Origin: Burkholderiales bacterium
Lineage (GTDB): Bacteria; Pseudomonadota; Gammaproteobacteria; Burkholderiales; Burkholderiaceae_C
Assembly (NCBI GenBank): GCA_028869035.1
Contig: JAGWTL010000006.1
Location: forward strand, 1 to 22,537
DNA: 22,537 nt
Direction: 5' to 3'
Shown: positions 4,870 to 11,904 of the stretch, piece by piece
How positions within the stretch are numbered: position 1 is the first letter of the stretch
Layout: each line of letters begins with the position of its first letter
Notes under the pieces: model-generated
Seen by the model: the letters and a program-made list of their open reading frames with translations, nothing else
Databases searched by the model: none
Told to the model about the DNA's origin: nothing
Program-made: the position numbers and the translations under genes

Positions 4870-6984
4870 ATGACCGTCTCCACCCAGGGCCTGAAATTGC
4901 CCGCATCCTCCCGCACCCTGCGTGCGGCGGTGGAATTGCTGTCGTCGATGCGCTTTTCCATCTCGCTGCTGACCGTGATCTGCATCGCCTCGGTCATCGG
5001 CACGGTGCTCAAGCAGCACGAACCGCTGAACAACTACATCAACCAGTTCGGCCCCTTCTGGACCGAGGTCTTCGGCAAGTTCAATCTGTATGCGGTTTAC
5101 AGCGCCTGGTGGTTCCTGCTGATCCTGGCTTTCCTGGTCACCAGCACCTCGCTGTGCATTGCACGCAACACCCCCAAGATCCTGGCCGACCTCAAGGCCT
5201 ACAAGGAAAACGTGCGGGAGCAATCGCTGCAGGCCTTCCACCATCGCGCGCAAGCCACGCTGACCGATGCGCCGCAAGCCGCCGCCCAGCGCCTGGGTCG
5301 TCTGCTGGCCACCGGGGGCTGGAAAGTGAAGTTGCAGCAACGCGAGACGCCCTCGGGCACCGGCTGGATGCTGGCGGCCAAGGCCGGCGCCGCCAACAAA
5401 CTGGGTTATCTGGCGGCGCACAGTGCCATCGTGCTGGTCTGCGTCGGGGGGTTGCTGGATGGAGACCTCATGGTGCGGGCGCAGATGTGGTGGGGCGGCA
5501 AGACACTCTACAACGGCGGCGGCATGATTGCCGACGTCAAACCAGAGCACCGCCTGAGCGAACGCAACCCGACCTTCCGCGGCAATCTGTTGGTGGCCGA
5601 GGGTACACAGTCCAGCACCGCCATCCTGAACCAGTCCGACGGCATCCTGCTGCAGGAGCTGCCCTTTGCCATCGAACTCAAGAAGTTCATCGTCGAGCAC
5701 TACTCGACCGGCATGCCCAAGCTCTTTGCCAGCGAGATCGTGATCCACGACAAGGCCACGGGCGAGAAGACCGAGGCGCGCGTCGAGGTCAACCACCCGG
5801 CCAGCTACAAGGGCATCGAGATCTACCAGTCCAGCTTCGACGACGGCGGCTCGACCGTGCGCCTCAAGGCCCAGCCCATGAACGCGGCGACCCAACCCTT
5901 CGAGATCGAGGGTGTGATCGGCGGCACGTCGCAGCTGAGCAATGGCAATCAGAAGCTCACGCTGGAATACACCGGCCTGCGCGTCATCAACGTCGAGAAC
6001 TTCGCGGCCAACAGCCCCTCGGGCGTGGACGTGCGCAAGGTGGACTTTCGCGCCGCACTGGACGAGCGCTTGGGCGCGGCCAACAAGGCTGACGCCAGGA
6101 AGACCCAGCGCAACGTCGGCCCCAGCGTGAGCTACAAGCTGCGCGACGAGGCTGGCCAGGCGCGCGAGTTCAACAACTACATGCTGCCGGTTGATCTGGG
6201 GGGCGGGGTGCCGGTTTTCCTGATGGGCATGCGCGAGACACCGTCAGAGCCCTTCCGTTACCTGCGCATACCGGCCGATGCCCAGAGCTCGACCGCTGAA
6301 TTCTTCCGCCTGCGCGCTGCCCTGGCTGATCCGGTGATGCGTGCACAAGCCGTGCGTCGTTATGCCGCGCGTGTGGTGGATCCTTCCCGCAAGGATCTGC
6401 TGCCGCAGCTCAACGCCTCGGCCCTGCGTGCGCTGGGCCTGTTCTCGGGGGCCGAGCCCGTAGCGGGCAGCCGGGCGCCGGGCGGCCTGCAGGCCATGGC
6501 GGACTTCATGGAAAACAATGTGCCCGAGGCCGAGCGTGCGCGAGCGGGCGAGATGCTGGTGCGCATCCTCAACGGAACCCTGTTCGAGTTGCTGCAGGTC
6601 GCGCGCGAACGCGCCGGCCTCAAGCCCCTGGCCTCCGATGAAACCGCCCAGGCTTACATGACGCAGGCCGTGCTGGCGCTGAGCGACGCCTATTTCTACC
6701 CGGCCCCCATGGCCCTGCAGCTGAGCGATTTCACGCAGCTGCAGGCCAGCGTGTTCCAGGTGGCGCGCGCACCGGGCAAGACGGTTGTTTATCTGGGCTG
6801 TGCCTTGCTGATCCTGGGCGTGTTTGCCATGCTCTATGTGCGCGAGCGCCGCCTCTGGATCTGGCTGACGCCCCAGGGGCAGGGCGCCCAGGCCAGCATG
6901 GCCCTGTCGTCCAACCGCAAGACCCTGGACGCCGACCGTGAATTCGAGCAGCTGCGTGACAAGCTCTTGCAGAGCAAGGAGTAA
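4870..6984 (+). CDS. resB: System II cytochrome c biogenesis protein ResB (Ccs1)
   Basis: This 704-residue membrane protein is one half of the System II heme delivery and ligation complex, working with CcsB/CcsA to export heme and attach it to CXXCH apocytochromes in the periplasm. It has the family's topology: TM1 about 27-47, TM2 about 79-98 (AWWFLLILAFLVTSTSLC), TM3 about 178-198 with His184, a large periplasmic domain from about 200 to 638, and a last TM about 639-657 followed by a charged cytosolic tail. Blocks such as SSMRFSISLLTVICIASVIGTVLKQ and ASYKGIEIYQSSFDDGGS are characteristic. The ATG at 4870 is chosen; a TTG at 4846 would begin inside the terminator T tract. No Shine-Dalgarno sequence is visible. 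It is followed 3 nt later by ccsB. Confidence 0.95.
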   Translation: MTVSTQGLKLPASSRTLRAAVELLSSMRFSISLLTVICIASVIGTVLKQHEPLNNYINQFGPFWTEVFGKFNLYAVYSAWWFLLILAFLVTSTSLCIARNTPKILADLKAYKENVREQSLQAFHHRAQATLTDAPQAAAQRLGRLLATGGWKVKLQQRETPSGTGWMLAAKAGAANKLGYLAAHSAIVLVCVGGLLDGDLMVRAQMWWGGKTLYNGGGMIADVKPEHRLSERNPTFRGNLLVAEGTQSSTAILNQSDGILLQELPFAIELKKFIVEHYSTGMPKLFASEIVIHDKATGEKTEARVEVNHPASYKGIEIYQSSFDDGGSTVRLKAQPMNAATQPFEIEGVIGGTSQLSNGNQKLTLEYTGLRVINVENFAANSPSGVDVRKVDFRAALDERLGAANKADARKTQRNVGPSVSYKLRDEAGQAREFNNYMLPVDLGGGVPVFLMGMRETPSEPFRYLRIPADAQSSTAEFFRLRAALADPVMRAQAVRRYAARVVDPSRKDLLPQLNASALRALGLFSGAEPVAGSRAPGGLQAMADFMENNVPEAERARAGEMLVRILNGTLFELLQVARERAGLKPLASDETAQAYMTQAVLALSDAYFYPAPMALQLSDFTQLQASVFQVARAPGKTVVYLGCALLILGVFAMLYVRERRLWIWLTPQGQGAQASMALSSNRKTLDADREFEQLRDKLLQSKE

Positions 6985-6987
6985 ACC

Positions 6988-8310
6988 ATGAACACCGCCA
7001 CGACCACCCTGACCCTCAACGAGGGCTACTTTGCCAAGCGCAATCTCTTTGACTGGCTGTTTGCCCTGCTGGTCGCCGTGGGCGGCCTGTACGCCTACGC
7101 CAACTACCATCCCTACATGGATGTCTACGAGAAAGGCATCCTGCTGCTGGCCATGCCCGCCGCCGCGGCGCTGGGCTGGTTCTGGCGGCCGCTGCGCGTG
7201 CTGATGCTGGTGGTGGTCGCCTTCGCGCTCCTGGGCATCGCCTCCTATCAAGGGCAGCTGGCGCGCGCCGAGAGCGTGTTCTGGCTCAAGTACTTCCTGT
7301 CCAGCCAGTCGGCCATCCTGTGGATGAGCGTGCTGTTCTTCATGAGCACGGCGTTCTATTGGATCGGCATGTTCAGCCGGGCGCAGGGCGCCACCATGGA
7401 GCTGATCGGCTCGCGCCTGACCTGGGTGGCCGTGGGCATGGCCCTGATCGGCACCCTGGTGCGCTGGTACGAGAGTTACCTGCTCGGCCCGGACATCGGG
7501 CACATCCCGGTCAGCAACCTGTACGAGGTCTTCGTGCTCTTCTGCTGGCTGACGGCGCTGTTCTACCTCTACTTCGAACAACAGTACGGCACGCGCGGCA
7601 TGGGCGCCTTTGTCATGCTGGTGGTCAGCGCGGCCGTGGGCTTCCTGCTCTGGTACACCGCGGTGCGCGAGGCGCACGAGATCCAGCCCCTGGTGCCGGC
7701 GCTCAAGAGCTGGTGGATGAAGCTGCACGTGCCGGCCAACTTCGTGGGTTACGGCACCTTCGCCCTGGCCGCCATGGTGGCTTTCGCCTACCTGATCAAG
7801 AGCCAGGCGCAGGAGACTCGCTGGTACAGGCTGGCCCCGCTGTGGATCTTCGGCATCGTGCTGTGCTTCGTGCCGCTGGCCTTCCGCCAGAGTTCTTCGG
7901 CGGCCGGTGGCAGCTACTGGCTGGTCTATTTCATCATCGCCGCGCTCATCGTGGGCGGCATCCTGCTGGGTCGCCGGCGCATCATCGAACGGCTGCCCTC
8001 GCTTGAGGTGCTGGACGACGTGATGTACAAGTCCATCGCCGTGGGGTTTGCCTTCTTCACCATCGCCACCGTGCTCGGCGCCCTGTGGGCGGCCGAGGCC
8101 TGGGGCGGCTACTGGAGCTGGGACCCCAAGGAGACCTGGGCCCTGATCGTCTGGCTCAATTACGCGGCCTGGCTGCACATGCGCCTGATGAAGGGCCTGC
8201 GCGGCACCGTGGCGTCGTGGTGGGCCCTGGCGGGCCTGGGCGTGACGACCTTCGCCTTCATCGGCGTCAACATGTTCCTCAGCGGGTTGCACAGCTACGG
8301 CGCGTTGTAG
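6988..8310 (+). CDS. ccsB: System II cytochrome c biogenesis protein CcsB (CcsA family)
   Basis: This 440-residue polytopic membrane protein carries the heme-handling WWD domain WGGYWSWDPKE at 372-382, followed by TWALIVWLNYAAWLHMRL. The family presents heme to the apocytochrome on the outer face of the inner membrane, as the partner of ResB. Several hydrophobic spans are visible (for example residues 21-38, 50-80, 110-130, 190-225 and 300-330). Conserved histidines lie near the WWD motif and at the C-terminus (GLHSYG). The ATG at 6988 is preceded by AAGGAG (6976-6981) at good spacing, and only 3 nt separate it from the resB stop codon, so the two form one operon. Naming varies between ccsA and ccsB in the literature. 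Confidence 0.95.
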   Translation: MNTATTTLTLNEGYFAKRNLFDWLFALLVAVGGLYAYANYHPYMDVYEKGILLLAMPAAAALGWFWRPLRVLMLVVVAFALLGIASYQGQLARAESVFWLKYFLSSQSAILWMSVLFFMSTAFYWIGMFSRAQGATMELIGSRLTWVAVGMALIGTLVRWYESYLLGPDIGHIPVSNLYEVFVLFCWLTALFYLYFEQQYGTRGMGAFVMLVVSAAVGFLLWYTAVREAHEIQPLVPALKSWWMKLHVPANFVGYGTFALAAMVAFAYLIKSQAQETRWYRLAPLWIFGIVLCFVPLAFRQSSSAAGGSYWLVYFIIAALIVGGILLGRRRIIERLPSLEVLDDVMYKSIAVGFAFFTIATVLGALWAAEAWGGYWSWDPKETWALIVWLNYAAWLHMRLMKGLRGTVASWWALAGLGVTTFAFIGVNMFLSGLHSYGAL

Positions 8311-8346
8311 GGGTTTGGCGCCGTCCCGACGGGGAAGCGGGAACTT

Positions 8347-8372
8347 TGTAAGAATCATTGCCATCCCACGAC
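8347..8372 (+). promoter_or_regulatory. Possible ECF-type promoter for msrPQ
   Basis: TGTAAG (8347-8352) followed 16 nt later by CGAC (8369-8372) resembles ECF sigma -35 and -10 elements of the GTAAC/CGA type. A start about 7 nt downstream would give a short leader carrying the AGGAGG ribosome binding site (8384-8389) of msrP. No sigma-70 -35/-10 pair is visible in the 85-bp gap. The match to published motifs is from memory and imperfect. Confidence 0.3.
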
Positions 8373-8395
8373 TCATCAGCATAGGAGGGAACGAC

Positions 8396-9385
8396 ATGCT
8401 CATCAAGACTCGTGACGATGGCTTTGTCCATCCGCAATCCAGCGAAATCACCCCGCAAAACATCTACCGAGACCGACGCCAGCTGATGCGCCTGATGGCC
8501 GGAGGGGTTGCCGGCGCTGCCTTGGCGGCCTGGGCCGTGCGCGACGCACGCGCGCAAATGCCGGCCCAGGGCGCCAAGCTGGCGGGCCGGAAGTCCTCAG
8601 TGAGTGGCGCCAGCACCATGGAGAGGATCACTGACTTCAAGGATGCCAGCAGCTACAACAACTTCTACGAATTCGGCACGGACAAGAGCGACCCGGCGCG
8701 CAATGCGCACACGCTCAAGACTACGCCCTGGACCGTGGGCATCGAGGGCCTGGTCAAGAAACCCGGCAACTACGCCTTGGAAGACCTGCTCAAGCTGTCT
8801 CCTATGGAAGAACGCGTCTACCGGCTGCGTTGTGTCGAGGGCTGGTCCATGGTGATCCCGTGGGTGGGTTACTCGGTGGCGGAGTTGATCAAAAAGGTCG
8901 AGCCCCTAGGCAGCGCCAAGTACGTCGAATTTATCACCCTGGCCGACAGCAAGACCATGCCTTATGTGGGCTCGCGTGTGCTCAACTGGCCTTATGTCGA
9001 GGGACTGCGCATGGACGAGGCCATGCACCCCCTGACCCTGCTGGCCTTCGGCATGTATGGTGAAGTGCTGCCGAAGCAGAATGGCGCACCGCTGCGTCTG
9101 GTGGTGCCATGGAAGTACGGCTTCAAGAGTGGCAAGAGTCTGGTGAAGATCCGCTTCACCGACAAGCAGCCGGCCACGGCCTGGAACGTGGCTGCACCCC
9201 AGGAATATGGCTTCTATTCCAACGTGAATCCGCTGGTCGATCATCCGCGCTGGAGCCAGGCCAATGAACGTCGCATCGGCGAAGACGGCCTGTTTGCCAA
9301 GAAGCGCAAGACCTTGATGTTCAACGGCTACGAGGCCCAGGTGGGGCAGCTGTACGCCGGCATGGATCTCAAGAAATATTACTGA
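8396..9385 (+). CDS. msrP: Periplasmic methionine sulfoxide reductase, molybdopterin subunit MsrP (YedY)
   Basis: This 329-residue Tat-exported molybdenum enzyme reduces methionine sulfoxide in oxidised periplasmic proteins, taking electrons from MsrQ. The N-terminus has a twin-arginine signal, DRRQLMRL (Arg27-Arg28), followed by a hydrophobic stretch and ARAQ near residue 54. YNNFYEFGTDK (87-97) binds the cofactor in this family. Cys146 in YRLRCVEGWSM is the expected Mo ligand. The WKYGFKSGKSLVKI block is also conserved. The ATG at 8396 follows a near-perfect AGGAGG (8384-8389). Its partner msrQ begins 10 nt after its stop codon. Expression may be driven by the ECF-like site upstream. The identification is firm. 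Confidence 0.96.
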   Translation: MLIKTRDDGFVHPQSSEITPQNIYRDRRQLMRLMAGGVAGAALAAWAVRDARAQMPAQGAKLAGRKSSVSGASTMERITDFKDASSYNNFYEFGTDKSDPARNAHTLKTTPWTVGIEGLVKKPGNYALEDLLKLSPMEERVYRLRCVEGWSMVIPWVGYSVAELIKKVEPLGSAKYVEFITLADSKTMPYVGSRVLNWPYVEGLRMDEAMHPLTLLAFGMYGEVLPKQNGAPLRLVVPWKYGFKSGKSLVKIRFTDKQPATAWNVAAPQEYGFYSNVNPLVDHPRWSQANERRIGEDGLFAKKRKTLMFNGYEAQVGQLYAGMDLKKYY

Positions 9386-9395
9386 CAGCCTGCAC

Positions 9396-10016
9396 TTGGA
9401 GACGGCGCGTTTCAACCGCTGGCTGCTGGCGCGTACCGTCAAACCGCTGCTGTTTCTGCTCTGTCTGCTGCCGGCGTTCTGGCTGGTTTATGGGGCGGCG
9501 ACCGATCAGCTGGGGGCCAATCCGGCCGAAGTTTTGATCCGATCCACGGGGGACTGGACCCTGCGCATGCTCTGCGCGGTCCTGGCCGTTACGCCCCTGC
9601 GGGTTCTGCTGAAGCTGTCGGCGCTGGCGCGCTTGCGCCGCATGCTGGGGCTCTACGTCTATTTCTACGTCGTGTTGCATCTGCTGTGCTACGCCTGGCT
9701 GGACATGGGCCTGGACCCGAGCGACATCGCGCGTGACATTGCCAAGCGCCCCTTCATCCTGGTGGGTTTCACGGCTTTTGTGCTGCTGACGCCACTGGCC
9801 GCCACCTCGTGGAACCGTGCCATCCGCGCCCTGGGCGCTGCGCGTTGGCAGCTTCTGCACAAGCTGGTGTATGCCGTGGCCGTGCTGGCTGTGCTGCACT
9901 TTTTCTGGATGCGCGCAGGCAAGAACAATTTTGCCGAGGTGCAGGTGTATGCAGGCATATTCGGCGCCCTGCTGGGTTGGCGACTGCTGCGCTACGTCAG
10001 GAACCGCAGGATCTGA
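9396..10016 (+). CDS. msrQ: Heme-binding membrane subunit MsrQ (YedZ)
   Basis: This 206-residue inner-membrane cytochrome b-like protein of the ferric reductase-like domain family feeds electrons from the quinone pool or flavin reductase to MsrP. About six hydrophobic spans are visible, including 16-34, 57-75, 84-100, 120-135 and 155-171. Candidate heme ligands are His95 (VVLHLL), His155 (LLHKLV) and His168 (VLHFFW), matching the conserved histidines of the family. The start is uncertain: the only reasonable in-frame choice near the N-terminus is TTG at 9396 (protein beginning ETARFNRWLLA), without a clear Shine-Dalgarno sequence; the first in-frame ATG is about 57 codons further, inside the membrane domain. 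Adjacency to msrP supports the call. It is convergent with lysA. Confidence 0.93.
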   Translation: METARFNRWLLARTVKPLLFLLCLLPAFWLVYGAATDQLGANPAEVLIRSTGDWTLRMLCAVLAVTPLRVLLKLSALARLRRMLGLYVYFYVVLHLLCYAWLDMGLDPSDIARDIAKRPFILVGFTAFVLLTPLAATSWNRAIRALGAARWQLLHKLVYAVAVLAVLHFFWMRAGKNNFAEVQVYAGIFGALLGWRLLRYVRNRRI

Positions 10017-10047
10017 ACCGCAGGCCCGGCCTATCAGATCAGCTTTT
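10010..10047 (+). terminator. Hairpin spanning msrQ and lysA stop codons
   Basis: GATCTGA (10010-10016, including the msrQ stop) pairs with TCAGATC (10034-10040, including the lysA stop on the other strand). AGGC/GCCT can pair inside. On the plus strand the stem is followed by AGCTTTTCTC, a short T-rich tail. It is the only terminator-like structure between the two convergent genes. Confidence 0.35.
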
Positions 10048-11308
10048 CTCCTCGCATCTGATCGGACGCGTACTCGCGTTCGCGGATCAGATGGGATTGG
10101 ATACCATCGACCAGGATCTCTGCAGCACGACCGCGCGTGTTGTAGTTGCTGGCCATGCTCATGCAGTAGGCGCCAGCCGAGAGCACGGCCAGCTGATCAC
10201 CCGTTTGCACATTGAGCATCCGGTCACGCCCCAGCCAGTCACCGCTCTCGCACACCGGGCCGACGATGTCCCAGTTCGTGTTGGCGCCCTGGCGTGGTGT
10301 CAATGGCACGATCTGGTGGTAGGCCTCGTACATGGCCGGGCGTGGCAGATCGTTCATGGCCGCATCGACGATGCAGAAATTCTTCTGTTCGCCGGGCTTG
10401 AGGTAGAGCACTTCGGTCAGGCAGACGCCGGCATTGCCGACCAGAGAGCGACCGGGTTCGATCATCAGCTGGCGCTGGCCATAGCCGCGCGCATCCAGCT
10501 TGGCGAGCAGCTTGGCCCACAGGGCATCGGCGGCGGGTGGTGTGTCACCGTTGTAGTCGATGCCCAGACCGCCACCGAAGTCGATGTGGTGCAGCGGGAT
10601 GCCGGTCGCTTCGATGGCCTGGACCAGATCGAGTACGCGGTCCATCGCGTCCAGGTAGGGCGACTCCTGCGTGATCTGCGAGCCGATATGGCAGTCGATA
10701 CCCACGACTTTCAGGCCGGGCAGCGCGGCAGCGTGGCGATAGGTGGTCAGCGCGCGTTCGTGTGCGATGCCGAATTTGTTGCCCTTGAGGCCGGTCGAGA
10801 TGTAAGGATGGGTCTTGGCATCCACGTTCGGATTCACACGGATGCTGACAGGCGCGCGCTGGCCTGCGGCAAGCGCCACTTCGTTGAGTACGTCGATTTC
10901 GGCTTCGCTTTCGACATTGAAACAGCCGATGCCCGCGTCAAGCGCCCGGCGCATTTCAGTGCGTGTCTTGCCGACGCCGGAGAAGATGATCTTGCTTGCG
11001 TCGCCGCCCGCGGCCAGCACGCGTTCGAGCTCGCCGCCGGAGACGATGTCGAAGCCGCAACCGGCGCGGGCGAACAGCTGCAGTATGGCCAGCGAGGAGT
11101 TGGCTTTCATGGCGTAGCAGATCTGTGCCTTGCGGCCGGCAAAGCCGCGCTGGTAGGCCCCCAGGGCGGCCAGCATGGCCGCCTTGGAATACACGAACAG
11201 TGGCGTGCCATGCTGGCGGGCCAGATCGGCCAGGCGCACGTTTTCGATGAAGAGCTCATTGCCACGGTAGGCAATGTGGGGCTGGCCCGGGAGTGTCTTG
11301 GCGGTCAT
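10034..11308 (-). CDS. lysA: Diaminopimelate decarboxylase
   Basis: This 424-residue PLP enzyme of fold type III makes L-lysine from meso-diaminopimelate, the last step of lysine synthesis. The PLP lysine is Lys68 in YAMKANSS. HIGSQI, GGGLGIDY and EPGRSLV are the phosphate- and substrate-binding loops. The C-terminal CESGDW (Cys353) contributes to the second active site of the dimer. The length is typical. The start ATG at 11308 overlaps the lptM stop codon by 4 nt (ATGA), which supports it over the upstream in-frame ATG at 11398 and suggests translational coupling. There is no separate Shine-Dalgarno sequence. The lptM-lysA pair is common in Proteobacteria. Confidence 0.96.
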   Translation of the reverse strand: MTAKTLPGQPHIAYRGNELFIENVRLADLARQHGTPLFVYSKAAMLAALGAYQRGFAGRKAQICYAMKANSSLAILQLFARAGCGFDIVSGGELERVLAAGGDASKIIFSGVGKTRTEMRRALDAGIGCFNVESEAEIDVLNEVALAAGQRAPVSIRVNPNVDAKTHPYISTGLKGNKFGIAHERALTTYRHAAALPGLKVVGIDCHIGSQITQESPYLDAMDRVLDLVQAIEATGIPLHHIDFGGGLGIDYNGDTPPAADALWAKLLAKLDARGYGQRQLMIEPGRSLVGNAGVCLTEVLYLKPGEQKNFCIVDAAMNDLPRPAMYEAYHQIVPLTPRQGANTNWDIVGPVCESGDWLGRDRMLNVQTGDQLAVLSAGAYCMSMASNYNTRGRAAEILVDGIQSHLIREREYASDQMRGEKLI

Positions 11309-11562
11309 TGGTGGGCGGGAATGTTGGTGGAGACAGGAGCAGGCGACGGGCCGGTGGCTGGCGTCTCGGACTTCTTGTTGTCGGGCATGGCCGGCCACAT
11401 GGACTGGGGCAGGGTGGCGCGGTTGGCCGCAGCCGGTTCCTTGGGCAGGTAGAGGTTGCCGGTCTGGCCGCAGCCGGCCAAGGCCAGCAACGCGCCTGCC
11501 CCAATGACAGCAAGCACGGCATGGCTTAGGGCCCTGACTAGAATCCGAGGGGTTTGCAACAT
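11305..11562 (-). CDS. lptM: Small outer-membrane lipoprotein LptM (YifL-like)
   Basis: This 85-residue lipoprotein precursor has a hydrophobic signal ending in the lipobox LAGC (28-31), so Cys31 would be lipidated. The mature sequence begins CGQTGNLYLP, the hallmark of the LptM/YifL family, followed by a Pro/Ala/Thr-rich tail. In enterobacteria LptM helps LptD fold and form correct disulfides in the LPS translocon; the role here is by analogy. It lies immediately upstream of lysA with a 4-nt overlap, the usual location of this gene. The ATG at 11562 is only 12 bp from the divergent cyaY start. A -10-like TACAAT sits 6 nt before it, so the mRNA may have little or no leader. Confidence 0.88.
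   Translation of the reverse strand: MLQTPRILVRALSHAVLAVIGAGALLALAGCGQTGNLYLPKEPAAANRATLPQSMWPAMPDNKKSETPATGPSPAPVSTNIPAHQ
11539..11544 (+). promoter_or_regulatory. Possible -10 box for cyaY
   Basis: TAGAAT lies 30 nt before the cyaY ATG, inside the first codons of the divergent lptM gene. No good -35 is seen. GGAA (11566-11569) before the ATG may serve as a weak ribosome binding site. Confidence 0.35.
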
Positions 11563-11568
11563 CACGGA

Positions 11569-11574
11569 ATTGTA
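11569..11574 (-). promoter_or_regulatory. Possible -10 box for lptM-lysA
   Basis: TACAAT on the minus strand ends 6 nt before the lptM ATG, placing a predicted start of transcription at about the first codon. The -35 region within cyaY is not recognisable. Confidence 0.3.
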
Positions 11575-11904
11575 ATGACCGACACCGAATTCATGGACCG
11601 TGCCGAGAGTGTTCTGCGCGCCATCGAAGCCAGCTGTGACCGCTTCAACGAGGAAAGCGACGTCGACATCGACAACCAGCGCGTCGGCGGCATGGTGACC
11701 CTGGTGTTTCGCGATCGCAGCCAGATCGTGGTGAATCTGCAGAAGCCGTTGCATGAAATCTGGCTGGCGGCCCGCTCGGGCGGTTACCACTACAAGTTCG
11801 ATGGCCGCCAGTGGCTTGATACCAAGGGGCAAGGCGAGTTTTTCGCCAGCCTTTCGCGTTATGCAAGCGAACAGGCTGGCTCGAAACTGATGTTTTCCGC
11901 CTGA
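11575..11904 (+). CDS. cyaY: Frataxin-like iron-binding protein CyaY
   Basis: This 109-residue protein of the frataxin family binds iron and modulates iron-sulfur cluster assembly on IscS/IscU in the cytosol. The first helix is acidic (MTDTEFMDRAESVLRAIE...NEESDVDID), as in bacterial CyaY, and supplies the iron-binding surface. The central sheet contains the conserved VTLVFRDRSQIVVN, PLHEIWLA and GGYHYKFDGRQWLDT blocks, with the tryptophans typical of the family. The length is normal. The ATG at 11575 is preferred over 11554, which would start inside the lptM coding sequence. Its stop codon directly abuts that of the convergent mrcA gene with no bases between. Confidence 0.96.
   Translation: MTDTEFMDRAESVLRAIEASCDRFNEESDVDIDNQRVGGMVTLVFRDRSQIVVNLQKPLHEIWLAARSGGYHYKFDGRQWLDTKGQGEFFASLSRYASEQAGSKLMFSA

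Noticed and set aside
8311..8345. A terminator after ccsB
   Set aside because: Only a 4-bp TCCC/GGGA stem is present and no T run follows at the right place.
6244..8463. Long open frame on the minus strand opposite resB and ccsB
   Set aside because: It is rich in His, Gln, Gly, Arg and Ala with no recognisable domain, crosses two well-supported genes and their junction, and is the expected antisense shadow of high-GC coding DNA.
9809..11452. Long plus-strand open frame opposite lysA
   Set aside because: Low-complexity composition without family motifs; lysA on the other strand has all the active-site motifs. The same applies to 12631-13995 opposite mrcA and 21431-22510 opposite dgt.
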